Positions 7,946 to 17,062 are shown, counted from the stretch's first letter. The stretch is 64,000 nucleotides of DNA from Peredibacter sp045999315 (GCF_045999315.1 NZ_CP174607.1:3782001-3846000), one strand, 5' to 3'. Notes: generated by a model from the sequence alone, not told the origin. Translations and numbers: made by a program.

Positions 7946-10054
7946 ATGTTGAAGTACCCGCTATCCCTACTTGCTCTGATTGTTACAGTATCCGCTTATG
8001 GTGCCACTGAACTGGACGTAATTGAAGTCACTGAACTTCAGGGTGATAAAGAAGACAAGACCTACATCGAAACCAACGAAAGTATCTCGGTCCTCAAGCA
8101 GAAAAACTTGAACCGTGGTGATACTCAAAACTCGGTCCAAATGCTGACCGGTCTTTCAAACGTTCAGGCCAGCTCTAAGAACGATGAATCATTCAGTATC
8201 CGTGGTATTTCAGACATGGGAGTTACTGGATTTCAAAAAGACAATCTTGCGAGCATCATGGTGGACGATGTTTTCCAAACTCCGATCGCTCTTAAAGCAG
8301 GTAGCTTTGAACAATGGGACCTGAATTCAATTGAAGTTTACCGGGGTGCTCAGTCGACCACTCAAGGGGTGAACTCTCTTGCCGGTACCATTCTTCTCTA
8401 TCATAACAAACCAACTGAAGATAACGGTGGTGCGGCCAAAGCGACCTTTGGTAGCTACGGTCGTAAAGAGGCAGCGGCGACCATTAACCAAAAGCTTGGT
8501 GAGAAATTCATCTTCCGTGCCGCTTACAATAAAGAACTTTATAATGGCTATATCAAGAACGCGACCACAGGCAATGATAAGTGGGGGGCGAAAAACAAAG
8601 ACCACTTTGTTACCGACTTCCTTTATAAACTCAGTGCTAATGATGAACTTCGCCTAAATCTAAAATTCCTTCGCTTTAACCGCGGTGGAGACTATGTCCA
8701 AGGCAGTAATTACCAGGACTATAAGGTCTACGAAGACCAGGACTTTAAGAGCATTTCCAACAACAAACAAGGAAGCATCTCTTGGGACAAGCGCATTGGA
8801 GAAAAAGCTGATAACCGTTTGGTTCTTGGGTTCTCGAAGGGCGATAATAATACTTTTTCCGATGCTGATGGAACTGACCAAAATACGGCCGGTGAAAGAG
8901 ATGAGAACAGCAAAGACTCTTACGTTAGCTTAGAAAACATTTTTAAGTACACCGGCAAAAAGTTTAAGAACTCACTAGGGTTTCATTTTCACCGTTATCA
9001 GTTAGATGAGTTTTACGACTTTAATCTTCTTCTTCCACTCTCTCCGGTAACCTCCACTCCTGTGGCCGTGGCCCAGAACAATGAAAAGACCCGTAACGTA
9101 AATTCGATCTTTGATTCATTCGTTTATGAATTTGATGAGCGCAACTCCATCAACATTGGCGGACGCTTAGAGGTGGTCGAGAACAAATTTGGAGCGGGTC
9201 TTAGCGGTCGTCGTTTACAAGATCTTGGCCCTGGTAACAATGCGGCGGTAGATAGCTTTATCAATGGCCTTCAAGGTGACTACAAAGACACGGCCTACAA
9301 TACGGTTCTCTTACCAAAGCTTGGTTATAACTATAAAGTTGGAAAACACTCAATGGGTGCTTTCTACTCAGAAGGCTATCGTACGGGTGGTTTAAGTATT
9401 AACCGACTGAAAGCAAACATCAGCCAGTATGATCCTGAACGCACTCGCAACTATGAAGTTTCTTATAAGCACATGTCGGAAAAGTTTCTTTTCACCACTA
9501 ACGTTTTCTACACCAAGTGGTTGGACCAGCAAGTTGAGGCCCGTCTTTCTGCTCATCCTTATGACACTCAAGTGAAAAATGCCTCTACTTCAGAGCTCTA
9601 TGGTGCGGAAGTCGAAGGAAATCTTGAAATTAATGAGAGTGACAGTCTACGCCTAAACCTTGGAACAGTTGAGACTCATTTCCTGGGCTTTAAGAACAAT
9701 GGCATTAGCTATGCCGGAAATTCATTTCCTGATGCCGCCAAATTCACCGGCCAATTTTCATACTGGAAAGGAATGACGGACGAATGGATGCTGATCTTTG
9801 CCGCACGCTATTTGAGTCCTTCGTATTCAGATCCTGAAAACACCCGTGAAGTACCAGAGCAGTTTTACTTTGACGTGAACACTCAGTACTTCTGGAAAGA
9901 GTTCATCATTGAAGGATTCGTAAGAAATCTTTTCGATCAACACTATCGTATCTACGATGGCAAACCGAGAACAACCAATACTCCATATCAGGCCTCATAT
10001 CACCGTATGAGCACGCCTCGTGAGTTAGGTGTTCGTGTTAACTACTTTTGGTAA
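7946..10054 (+). CDS. iutA: TonB-dependent siderophore receptor (IutA position)
   Basis: A 702-residue outer-membrane receptor with an N-terminal signal peptide (residues 1 to about 19, ending SAYGA). The plug domain at about 45-155 includes FSIRGISDMGVTGF and a YRGAQST stretch, followed by a 22-strand-type barrel rich in alternating aromatic/charged strands and ending in the aromatic VNYFW. IutA of E. coli has 732 residues. It follows iucD by 13 bases. The expected role is energy-dependent uptake of the ferric siderophore made by the four genes upstream; no TonB/ExbBD genes lie in the window. Symbol by synteny; the ligand is inferred. Confidence 0.85.
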   Translation: MLKYPLSLLALIVTVSAYGATELDVIEVTELQGDKEDKTYIETNESISVLKQKNLNRGDTQNSVQMLTGLSNVQASSKNDESFSIRGISDMGVTGFQKDNLASIMVDDVFQTPIALKAGSFEQWDLNSIEVYRGAQSTTQGVNSLAGTILLYHNKPTEDNGGAAKATFGSYGRKEAAATINQKLGEKFIFRAAYNKELYNGYIKNATTGNDKWGAKNKDHFVTDFLYKLSANDELRLNLKFLRFNRGGDYVQGSNYQDYKVYEDQDFKSISNNKQGSISWDKRIGEKADNRLVLGFSKGDNNTFSDADGTDQNTAGERDENSKDSYVSLENIFKYTGKKFKNSLGFHFHRYQLDEFYDFNLLLPLSPVTSTPVAVAQNNEKTRNVNSIFDSFVYEFDERNSINIGGRLEVVENKFGAGLSGRRLQDLGPGNNAAVDSFINGLQGDYKDTAYNTVLLPKLGYNYKVGKHSMGAFYSEGYRTGGLSINRLKANISQYDPERTRNYEVSYKHMSEKFLFTTNVFYTKWLDQQVEARLSAHPYDTQVKNASTSELYGAEVEGNLEINESDSLRLNLGTVETHFLGFKNNGISYAGNSFPDAAKFTGQFSYWKGMTDEWMLIFAARYLSPSYSDPENTREVPEQFYFDVNTQYFWKEFIIEGFVRNLFDQHYRIYDGKPRTTNTPYQASYHRMSTPRELGVRVNYFW

Positions 10055-10056
10055 TT

Positions 10057-11175
10057 ATGAGTAAAAAGAAGCTCTACAAGATTCATAAACTCTCAGGTCT
10101 CACTCTGGGATTCTTTATTTTCCTCCTCGCTTTAAGTGGTGTCTTTATCACTTTCCGAGCGGAAATTATGCCCAAGGTCTACCCTGCTTTTCATGTGACT
10201 CCGGGGATTAAAGAACTTCCGGTAGAAACTCTGCTCTTGAATTCCAAAGAGCACCTGGGTGAAACGAAGATCATTACAAATCTCTATACGGCCGAAGATA
10301 AAGAATCGGCCTACCTTGTTCTTTATAAAGACCCATCTGCTTTACTACCCGGTATCGTGGCGATTGATCCTTATACAGGAAAAATCACAGGCGACATGGC
10401 GGCCTGGCAAAATGCCTTTGCGGTCATGCTTTTTTTCCACGCTAACTTCTTTCTAGGAAAGTTTGGTGGCTACTTAGTGGGACTCCTCGGTGCGGTCCTT
10501 ATGTTCTTTGTGATCTCAGGAATCATCATTTGGCTTCCGAAGCACGGAACAAACGCCAAAATCAAACGTCTTTTTACATTAAAGAGTAAGAATCATTCTC
10601 AAAACATTCACCATTCAATCGGTCTTGTTTTTGGAATTCCTATTTTCATCAGTGCCATCACTGGATTTCTCACGATCTTTGATCTTCTTTACCCAGTGGG
10701 AAGAATGATCAATAAAGATCCGGCCTATGTGGAAGAGATCGTTAAACAGGGAACTTGCAACTTCCGCCGCGAAGTAGAGGCCCTCAATATTCTCAATGAG
10801 AAGCAACGTGAGAATCTCATTTCGATTCACATGTGTGGAAAGAAAAATTCTCTCGTGAAAGCGACCTATGGTCTTCATGACCGCCACTTCCTGCAGGGCT
10901 ATGGACGAATCTTAATTGATGTAGAGAAAAATGAGATTATTCAGTCCTTCAACTCGGCCACGGACCCAAAGAGCTGGAACATTAAACGTCTTATTATCTT
11001 CCCGATTCACTCCGGAGAATATTTTGGAATGCCAGGCAGGGTGATTAATCTCGTTACAGGTCTAGGTCTTATGACGGTATTTTGTTCGGGAGTTTGGTTG
11101 TCGCTGAAGCGAAGAAAAAAATTGTCCCCAACTCTGGAAGAGTCAGGGACACAGAGTCTTAGATTTGAAGAGTGA
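10057..11175 (+). CDS. PepSY-domain membrane protein, probable ferric-siderophore reductase
   Basis: A 372-residue PepSY-TM protein. The first helix carries HKLSGLTLGFFIFLLALSGVF (residues 8 onward), followed by a periplasmic PepSY-like part, a helix pair near 130-165, another His-bearing helix (HSIGLVFGIPIFISAITGF near 182) and a last helix near 340. Proteins of this type (PiuB/FsrB-like) are found with TonB receptors and reduce siderophore-bound iron with haem held by the conserved histidines. The start ATG 10057 lies 2 bases after the receptor stop. It ends 17 bases inside the convergent porin gene. The reductase role is inferred from family and context. Confidence 0.75.
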   Translation: MSKKKLYKIHKLSGLTLGFFIFLLALSGVFITFRAEIMPKVYPAFHVTPGIKELPVETLLLNSKEHLGETKIITNLYTAEDKESAYLVLYKDPSALLPGIVAIDPYTGKITGDMAAWQNAFAVMLFFHANFFLGKFGGYLVGLLGAVLMFFVISGIIIWLPKHGTNAKIKRLFTLKSKNHSQNIHHSIGLVFGIPIFISAITGFLTIFDLLYPVGRMINKDPAYVEEIVKQGTCNFRREVEALNILNEKQRENLISIHMCGKKNSLVKATYGLHDRHFLQGYGRILIDVEKNEIIQSFNSATDPKSWNIKRLIIFPIHSGEYFGMPGRVINLVTGLGLMTVFCSGVWLSLKRRKKLSPTLEESGTQSLRFEE

Positions 11176-12463
11176 GACCAACACCGGCATAGTCGCCGTA
11201 ACTGTATCCAGTATTAACATCCGCTGGATCGCTTGATGGATTTTGATGAACTAAGTTATTACCGTCGCCATCTTGTTTCACGTAGTGAACGTAGAACTTA
11301 TATCTGTTCTGATCCAAGTACCAGTTTAGACCCACATCCACTGTTAAGTCACGGCCCGTATAATCTGAACCTTCTTCACCGTAAAAACCACTTACCATCA
11401 GGGCCGGTTCAAGAACCGTTCCATTCGCAAGGAAGAAGTTATATCCGCCACGTAAGTGACCAGTTCTGGCGCGAGCGTAATCACTTTCTCCTCTGTTCTT
11501 TTTATAAATATAAAAGAACTCTCCATCAACCTGCCATGGGCCCCAGTTAAAGAGAAGATCACCACCAATAACATCATTGGCAGAATACTTAGGAGTTCTG
11601 TCTTGAGAAGAACCGTTAATCGCAATAGTCAGACCTTTTCGTTTTCCGAAATAGTTAATGTTGTAACTTAGTCCGTACTTATCCATTTCTTTGTCACCAA
11701 AGTTCCAGGCCGCACGACCTACATAAACCAGTGATTGAGTGTCTGATCCCTGTGTTTCACCTAATGTTACGTCGTCTACTTTTTCACCAGTAGTCACTTT
11801 ATTGAAAACACCTACGTTATAGTTAAAACCACCTTCAGATAGGCCACCAATATTTACACCTGTCCCACGACCAAAGCCTCGGCCAATAACTGCTTGTCTA
11901 ACGTAGTTTTGTGAAGGAGCTTTTTCGAATGAATTCACATTAAAAGCGGCAGTAATACTTTCTCGTGAAATCTGAGGACGAAAATAACCGAAAGTGACGT
12001 GATACATGTCTGAGCTATCATCCACTTTCCAACTTAAAATTGAGTCCCAAATCCCGACTGTAGCAGGACCTCCGGCAGTAGAACCGCTTTTAGACGTAGC
12101 AGGAAGAGTTGTGGCACGAGTCGCGGACTGCGAATCATGACCGGCGTTATCGTAATACATACTGATCTGATAACTAAGATTTTTATAAGGTTTCCCTCTG
12201 AAACCAAGTCGTGCACGACGGAAGAAAAAATTTAAACGAGGATCAGCCTTATCGAGTTCATGATCACCATCGTTTTGAGCGGCACGATCCATTGAATACA
12301 CCGCCCACCCTTGCAATTGGGCATAAGGTTCGATTTTAAAGTCGGGAGTTTTAAGCGCAAATGGGGCAGGATTTTTGTCTTTCTTCTCTGCTGTTTCAAT
12401 TGTGGTTTGGGCAAAGACCAATGAAGAAGATAATAAGGCGATAGCACCAATCGTTTTACGCAT
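11159..12463 (-). CDS. Outer-membrane porin, phosphate-selective O/P type
   Basis: A 434-residue barrel protein with a signal peptide (MRKTIGAIALLSSSLVFA, cleavage before QTT). It has the early PQLQGW-like strand (PYAQLQGWAVY), FFFRRARLGFRGK near residue 85, and strands of alternating aromatic residues ending in GLTLQI; this pattern is typical of OprO/OprP-type porins. A good ribosome site (GGAG, 6 bases from ATG) supports the start. Its 3' end overlaps the siderophore operon by 17 bases in convergent orientation. The substrate is unknown; anion passage is the family default. Confidence 0.8.
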   Translation of the reverse strand: MRKTIGAIALLSSSLVFAQTTIETAEKKDKNPAPFALKTPDFKIEPYAQLQGWAVYSMDRAAQNDGDHELDKADPRLNFFFRRARLGFRGKPYKNLSYQISMYYDNAGHDSQSATRATTLPATSKSGSTAGGPATVGIWDSILSWKVDDSSDMYHVTFGYFRPQISRESITAAFNVNSFEKAPSQNYVRQAVIGRGFGRGTGVNIGGLSEGGFNYNVGVFNKVTTGEKVDDVTLGETQGSDTQSLVYVGRAAWNFGDKEMDKYGLSYNINYFGKRKGLTIAINGSSQDRTPKYSANDVIGGDLLFNWGPWQVDGEFFYIYKKNRGESDYARARTGHLRGGYNFFLANGTVLEPALMVSGFYGEEGSDYTGRDLTVDVGLNWYLDQNRYKFYVHYVKQDGDGNNLVHQNPSSDPADVNTGYSYGDYAGVGLTLQI

Positions 12464-12564
12464 AACTCTCCTGAAAAAATATTAATATGAGTTTCCAAGA
12501 GAATTTAGGTAGAAACAAGGTTTGTCTTTTTTGCCTAGTACGTATTTTCCGCAAATAACCTGAG

Positions 12565-13746
12565 CTATTTCTTCGGCTTTTCCTCCTGAGCTTCTCTGAT
12601 TCCATGAAGGCCTTGTCCATCTTCAAGCTGAATCCGGTTCTCAATTCCAGGTTTTATGTTTTGCTTAATTTTATGCTCAACTGCCTTTTTAAGAGGTGGA
12701 ATGACTTCGTATTTCATTTTGTCTTCAAAAGTAAAAGGAAACTTCGTGGCCAGGGTCTTTGCTTCTGAATCAGTGAGAAGAATTTTTACTAAATTTCCTC
12801 CTTCTTTGGCGGCCGAACCTTTGAAGTCAAAGCCACCAGGAGGAGTGTCCATTTTAAACTTACTCACAAAAGGTTTAACATAGCCTTCAACTTTTCCCTT
12901 TTGCGACTTGGCCTCAGCATAAAGATCCAACTTTCCTTTGTGGATAAAGGCCTTCACTTTTTCTTTAACAAATGGATTTAAAGTAGTGAGATCAAACTTC
13001 TTAAGTTCACTGTTCACGTCCCACTGTAATGGTTCGGTCTTAAGCGTGGCAATTCCCCCTACTTTTAAGGGAGCGGGCCCAAAAACATCGGCCGTCATCA
13101 CAAAGTTTGTCACAGGATTTTTCTCAGAGGGAGTGAGGTTAGAGGCAATGACATTAATATTGGAAATGGTTCTTGTGTCTTTGCCTTTATAGCTCAGCAA
13201 GTTCTGAATAGTGATATTAGAATCATTGAGCTTAAACACTTTCACGTTCACAGGTGATTCTTTTTTCTTTTCTTTTTCCTCATCTTTTTTTTCGGCCATG
13301 ATCTGTTTAATTCTCTTTTTCTCTTTCTTGGCGGTATCAACCAAAGTTTGCGAGGCCACCACATTCATTCTATTCACAATGACATCGGTCACGATTTTTC
13401 CATCGAAGATGTTCTTCCAAGGGACATCAATATCTACTGAGCTAATAGTCATAAACTGCTGGTCCGTGGATTTAATTCTGCCGGTGATGCCTTCGATCGC
13501 ATACTTCCCTTTAAAAATCGCCAGATCAATATCATTTACATGGAAAGAGAAATTAGGTGATTCTTTCTGGAGACGACTATTGACCACCGCCACCATGAGA
13601 GATGGGAGAATCATTCTTAGAATTAAGAGGAAAAGAAGCACGAAAAATAAAACATACACCCAGGTACGTTTATGGAGTGGTTTCGCACGATGGAAAAGAC
13701 GCATATAAACCTGCCAGTTGATTAATCTCTGCCACAAGAGTTCCAT
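12565..13746 (-). CDS. AsmA/DUF748-like inner-membrane-anchored protein
   Basis: A 393-residue protein with one N-terminal membrane helix (WVYVLFFVLLFLLILRMIL, about residues 29-47), then a long periplasmic beta-rich part resembling AsmA/DUF748 proteins (VNDIDLAIFKGKYAIEGI, VNRMNVVASQ, LKKFDLTTLNPFV). A charged Lys/Glu run at about 140-160 breaks the domain. Such proteins are linked to envelope lipid transport or assembly. The start is uncertain: the ATG at 13746 has GGAG only two bases away, while ATG 13704 (MRLFHR) has AGG at better spacing. It lies 44 bases after the Rossmann gene and may share its operon. Confidence 0.6.
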   Translation of the reverse strand: MELLWQRLINWQVYMRLFHRAKPLHKRTWVYVLFFVLLFLLILRMILPSLMVAVVNSRLQKESPNFSFHVNDIDLAIFKGKYAIEGITGRIKSTDQQFMTISSVDIDVPWKNIFDGKIVTDVIVNRMNVVASQTLVDTAKKEKKRIKQIMAEKKDEEKEKKKESPVNVKVFKLNDSNITIQNLLSYKGKDTRTISNINVIASNLTPSEKNPVTNFVMTADVFGPAPLKVGGIATLKTEPLQWDVNSELKKFDLTTLNPFVKEKVKAFIHKGKLDLYAEAKSQKGKVEGYVKPFVSKFKMDTPPGGFDFKGSAAKEGGNLVKILLTDSEAKTLATKFPFTFEDKMKYEVIPPLKKAVEHKIKQNIKPGIENRIQLEDGQGLHGIREAQEEKPKK

Positions 13747-13790
13747 ACTCCTCAGAAGAGATCATTTTGCTGACAGGAATGTTTTGAGGT

Positions 13791-14432
13791 CTAGATTTGT
13801 GTCGCGCCGATGACTGAAAGAGGTTTTGTATTTCTCATACTTTCTTCCAACATGCGATCGGCCAGAGCATCTACTGGTGTCATGGCCCGCTTCCTGATTC
13901 CATCAGGCAGATATTTGCCAATGCCATTCATGATATTGATGGCCATTTTCTCACCTAAACGAAACTCTTTTCTTTCGCCCATGAGAAGACTTGGTCGCAT
14001 GATAATAAGATGACGTAGATTTAACTTTTGAAGGGCCTCTTCCACTTCTCCCTTCACGCGCGAATAAAAGATTTTAGACTTAGAATTGGCACTCTCTGCC
14101 GAAATGACCACAAAAGACTGTGCTTCATTGGCCTTGGCAATTTTTCCGAACTCTAAGACAGCGTCGTAATCAACTGCACGAAAATTTTCCTGACCACCGG
14201 CCGTCTTAATAGTGGTGCCAAGGCAACAAAAATAAATATCACCTTTAAGCTCGCTTGTTTTACTTGATAAGAGCTTAAAGTCAGGGCAAATGACTTCTTT
14301 AAGTTTTCGAGAAGAAATTCCCAAGGGTCTTCTTGAGACTGAAATAACTTCCTTAATACGAGAATCATCCAGAAGTTTATGAATAAGATGGGACCCCACC
14401 AGGCCAGTTGCGCCACTAATTACAGCAATCAT
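13791..14432 (-). CDS. NAD(P)-binding Rossmann protein (TIP30/NmrA-like)
   Basis: A 213-residue atypical SDR. It opens with GATGLVGSHLIHKLL (residues 7-21, the GxxGxxG nucleotide-binding loop), has CCLGTT near 70, SFVVISAESAN near 106 and YSRVKGEVE near 123, matching the YxxxK of extended SDRs. The HTATIP2/Fmp52 group has the same layout and length. Its ATG overlaps the stop of the lipoprotein gene upstream (ATGA), so the two are translationally coupled. The substrate is not predictable. Confidence 0.72.
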   Translation of the reverse strand: MIAVISGATGLVGSHLIHKLLDDSRIKEVISVSRRPLGISSRKLKEVICPDFKLLSSKTSELKGDIYFCCLGTTIKTAGGQENFRAVDYDAVLEFGKIAKANEAQSFVVISAESANSKSKIFYSRVKGEVEEALQKLNLRHLIIMRPSLLMGERKEFRLGEKMAINIMNGIGKYLPDGIRKRAMTPVDALADRMLEESMRNTKPLSVIGATQI

Positions 14433-14848
14433 TGAACTTCCTTTTCATTCATTTTACTCAGGACAGGTATTCTTTGAAAGAAAGATTCTCGTTTGCCATT
14501 CACCAAGAGGTCGACCTTGACGTTAAGAATCTTGTCGCCTTTGGCATCAATATGACCTATTAATGCGTCTCCTCTTCTGCCTAAGTCGTCCACTGGCCAA
14601 TCACTCTTAGAGAGAACTGAACTGTATTTTGCCCTCGCTCCTTGAATGGGAAGAGGTTCAAGTCTTTTGCCCGTATCTTGCAGGGGATAAAGTTTGATCT
14701 CATCCCGAGTGAGCACGACCTCCAGATAGTGTTCTTTCCCTTTCAGTAATGTGCCTCCATGCTGAGAGGTCAATTTTTGAACGGGTGACGATGTATCACT
14801 GGCGCATGCACCAATGATAAAAAACACAATAAATAGAGAAAATTTCAT
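14429..14848 (-). CDS. Small lipoprotein of unknown function
   Basis: A 139-residue protein with a lipoprotein signal: MKFSLFIVFFIIGAC, Cys at 15 followed by ASD (Asp at +3). The start is set at 14848 because GAGGTG sits 4 bases upstream; a longer frame to 14875 has no signal at its start. The mature part is mixed charged and beta-like with no motif I recognise. It is coupled by a 4-base overlap to the Rossmann protein gene. Confidence 0.6.
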   Translation of the reverse strand: MKFSLFIVFFIIGACASDTSSPVQKLTSQHGGTLLKGKEHYLEVVLTRDEIKLYPLQDTGKRLEPLPIQGARAKYSSVLSKSDWPVDDLGRRGDALIGHIDAKGDKILNVKVDLLVNGKRESFFQRIPVLSKMNEKEVQ

Positions 14849-14907
14849 AGGCACCTCAATGAAAGAGGTTTCCATAAAATGGTGGAGTCAGCATGACCCA
14901 AAGGGAA

Positions 14908-15762
14908 TTATTTGAAAAACTTGGGAACTTCTTTTTGAAGGACCTCAATAACAGACTTTTCCAGGCGAGTGAAAAATTGTTTTTTACTATGACGAAGATA
15001 GACCGGTTTCCTAAGAGAAGTAAATCCACGCACAATTTTTAAATCTTTGGCACCTTTCAATGTATGACGGGGCTTAATCGCACGACCAAGGCCCAGCTGC
15101 ACTCCTCTAAGAATTCCATTCTCATCATGCATGAAGCTTCGATGAATTTTTTTAGGGGCATTTGGTTGGTTCTTAAAAAAATCTTCCGTAGTTGTGTCAT
15201 TAGGATTGGCGTCCAGATACACATGAGAGCGACCTTGAAGAGTCGAACTCTCTATGCAAATAAACTCTTCTTCTCCCATAAGAAACTGAACCACATCTTT
15301 TCGATCATTTTCAAGATTCGAAATAATGATGTCGGTCTTTGAATAGTTTAACATTTCATCAAGCACCGAGTTTGGTTTTACACTGAACTCTACCTGCACT
15401 TGTGGATGGTCTAAAAGAAACGGGGCCAGGGCCGGCATCACCACTTGTTCGAGGATGGAGGAATTAGAAGCTATTCGGATGAGTCCAGAAAGTGAACCTC
15501 TGGCCTCACCTCTAATATCTAACAGAGCGTCTTGTTCCAGCGCTTTTTTATTTTTCACATACATCAAAAGCTTCTTACCGGCCTCGGTAAGTTCCACGCC
15601 CTGTGGAGTTCGATCGAACAGGGTGAATTCGACAGTTTCTTCGAGAGATTGAAGCCTGCGAGAAAGGGCCGGCTGGGACAAGTGAAGAATCTCTGAAGCT
15701 CGAGTGAAGCTTCCCTCCATTGCCACTGTGTAAAAGGCCTCTAGCTGAGAGTCGTTTAACAT
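14908..15762 (-). CDS. LysR-family transcriptional regulator
   Basis: A 284-residue LTTR. The winged helix-turn-helix occupies residues 1-60 (LEAFYTVAMEGSFTRASEIL, SQPALSRRLQSLEE), followed by the linker helix and a periplasmic-binding-protein-like sensor domain to the end. It is divergent from a small DMT transporter gene and the gap between them holds repeated ATGCAT elements, the usual arrangement for an LTTR controlling its neighbour and itself. The co-inducer is unknown. No strong ribosome site is visible before the ATG. Confidence 0.88.
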   Translation of the reverse strand: MLNDSQLEAFYTVAMEGSFTRASEILHLSQPALSRRLQSLEETVEFTLFDRTPQGVELTEAGKKLLMYVKNKKALEQDALLDIRGEARGSLSGLIRIASNSSILEQVVMPALAPFLLDHPQVQVEFSVKPNSVLDEMLNYSKTDIIISNLENDRKDVVQFLMGEEEFICIESSTLQGRSHVYLDANPNDTTTEDFFKNQPNAPKKIHRSFMHDENGILRGVQLGLGRAIKPRHTLKGAKDLKIVRGFTSLRKPVYLRHSKKQFFTRLEKSVIEVLQKEVPKFFK

Positions 15763-15775
15763 AGGTATAATATAA

Positions 15776-15828
15776 ATGCATAGATATATAAAATCAATGC
15801 ATTATCCTTATATTCGGTTTTCATGCAT
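15776..15828. promoter_or_regulatory. Three ATGCAT boxes, candidate LysR operator
   Basis: ATGCAT occurs at 15776-15781, 15797-15802 and 15823-15828 between the divergent LysR and transporter genes. The first two are 21 bases apart start to start, about two helical turns, and read AATGCAT and ATGCATT with flanks. LTTR tetramers commonly bind such spaced dyads. The assignment is inferred from position and spacing only. Confidence 0.45.
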
Positions 15829-15850
15829 AATGAGTGACAAGGAGATTCCT

Positions 15851-16267
15851 ATGTTACTACCAGTAGCACTTACCGTATTTTCCTCTGCAATTTATCACTT
15901 CATGCTGAAGCAAGCGAGTGGCAAATCGCCTTTTCTCATTCTTTTCTGGTCTTACGGAATTGCGGCCCTGGTATGTCTCGTCTTAATTTATTTTAACGAG
16001 CAACAACTAAAATTCAGTCTTCCGTTTAAAGACCGTCCCTATCTTCCGTTTGTTCTCGCACTTGCTTTAATCGGGATTGAATTTGGTTACCTAGTCTCTT
16101 ACAAGAGCGGTGGAAAAATCGGACAAGTTTCGATGATGACTCAAATGGTGTCATTAGTTGTGATGCTGACGCTGGGATTTATTCTTGCGAAGGAACCACT
16201 GACATTTAAGAAAGCATTTGGTGCCGTCACCGCTCTCTTTAGTTTTTTCTTGCTATCGAGGCCTTAA
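15851..16267 (+). CDS. Half-size EamA/DMT-type transporter
   Basis: A 138-residue protein with four to five membrane helices and the small DMT layout: an early FSSAIYHFMLKQ helix with Lys, a central GIEFGYLVSYKSGGKIGQVS stretch and a final helix before SRP. The EamA domain is normally doubled in 300-residue transporters; this single-domain form would act as a dimer. The start at 15851 has AAGGAG at 15838-15843. Control by the divergent LysR protein is likely. Its 3' end overlaps the next minus-strand gene by 29 bases. Confidence 0.65.
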   Translation: MLLPVALTVFSSAIYHFMLKQASGKSPFLILFWSYGIAALVCLVLIYFNEQQLKFSLPFKDRPYLPFVLALALIGIEFGYLVSYKSGGKIGQVSMMTQMVSLVVMLTLGFILAKEPLTFKKAFGAVTALFSFFLLSRP

Positions 16268-16631
16268 TCACGTGAGTGCGCATGAACTGCACAAAGAGGC
16301 AGGACATGAAAGCGGCAAAACCAAGTGCTCCACCTAAACCAATATTAAACGGCAGTACATAATAAAAGAGCAGACTATAAACGAGACTCGCCCAGAAGAG
16401 CCTCCACTCAGACATCTTTCCCGTTTCACTCATGCCCACAAAAGTCGCCCCTAAGAAAGCAGACTGAAGGACAAGCTTATGCTGAAAATCAAACGGTAGA
16501 GTCATTAGGTAAAATGCAAGTGTAAGCATGGTTGAAGTGCGAATGGGACTAAGCCCCTTCTCTTTAATAATCCAACGAGTAAGCTGAGTGCTTACCATCG
16601 AGATGCTTATGATTAGTAAAAGCTTCACCAC
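16239..16631 (-). CDS. 130-aa membrane protein of unknown function, member A of a pair
   Basis: A hydrophobic 130-residue protein with about four predicted membrane helices. I do not recognise a family. Its central and C-terminal part (KLVLQSAFLGATFVGM near residue 53, GLGGALGFAAFMSCLFV near 96) aligns with the product of the gene immediately upstream, including a shared S-A-x4-T-F-x-G-M motif and G-x-G-G-x-L-G motif. The start overlaps the stop of that gene by 7 bases. The two may form a heteromeric membrane complex. Confidence 0.6.
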   Translation of the reverse strand: MVKLLLIISISMVSTQLTRWIIKEKGLSPIRTSTMLTLAFYLMTLPFDFQHKLVLQSAFLGATFVGMSETGKMSEWRLFWASLVYSLLFYYVLPFNIGLGGALGFAAFMSCLFVQFMRTHVIKASIARKN

Positions 16632-17017
16632 ACGCCTTTACTTAAAAAGAAAATGAGACTTGAGATAAAAGAAATTGTTCCGAGCTTTCCACCAATTCCC
16701 TTCACGTAAGGCAAACTCAAAAGATAAAGGGCCGCCCCAATGAGAGAAATGAAACAAACCTGGTAATGGTTCTCAAGAAGTTGTGGAGAACACATGCCCG
16801 CGAATGTTCCCGCATAAATGGCAGAATGAAGTCCATTCTTTTCATAGAAGCGGGGGAAATGGAGAAACGATCCCACAAAGCCCGTACTTGCTGAAGCAAC
16901 GACCGCAGAGAAACCAAATTCCTTCTGAAGCATACAGCAGACAAAGCAACCGCCAAAAAAGGCGATAAACTTTGAGATGAAAAGTTTTTTATCTAATAAA
17001 GAATTCATTTGTGGCAT
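16625..17017 (-). CDS. 130-aa membrane protein of unknown function, member B of a pair
   Basis: A hydrophobic 130-residue protein with about four membrane helices; first gene of a two-gene unit. It carries GLHSAIYAGTFAGMCSP near residue 65 and GIGGKLGTISFISSLIF near 106, matching the same regions of member A. Three Cys occur in the first helical half and one after GM. The start could be ATG 17017 or ATG 17008; GGAT before the first gives slight support to 17017. Function unknown. Confidence 0.6.
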   Translation of the reverse strand: MPQMNSLLDKKLFISKFIAFFGGCFVCCMLQKEFGFSAVVASASTGFVGSFLHFPRFYEKNGLHSAIYAGTFAGMCSPQLLENHYQVCFISLIGAALYLLSLPYVKGIGGKLGTISFISSLIFFLSKGVW

Positions 17018-17062
17018 TATCCACGGAATCCTGAATTTTAAAAATAGGATCTTGAATTTTTT

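Noticed and set aside
13211..13708. A 165-codon plus-strand frame opposite the AsmA-like gene
   Set aside because: Ser/Phe-rich translation that mirrors Lys/Glu-rich coding on the other strand; no ribosome site or motif.
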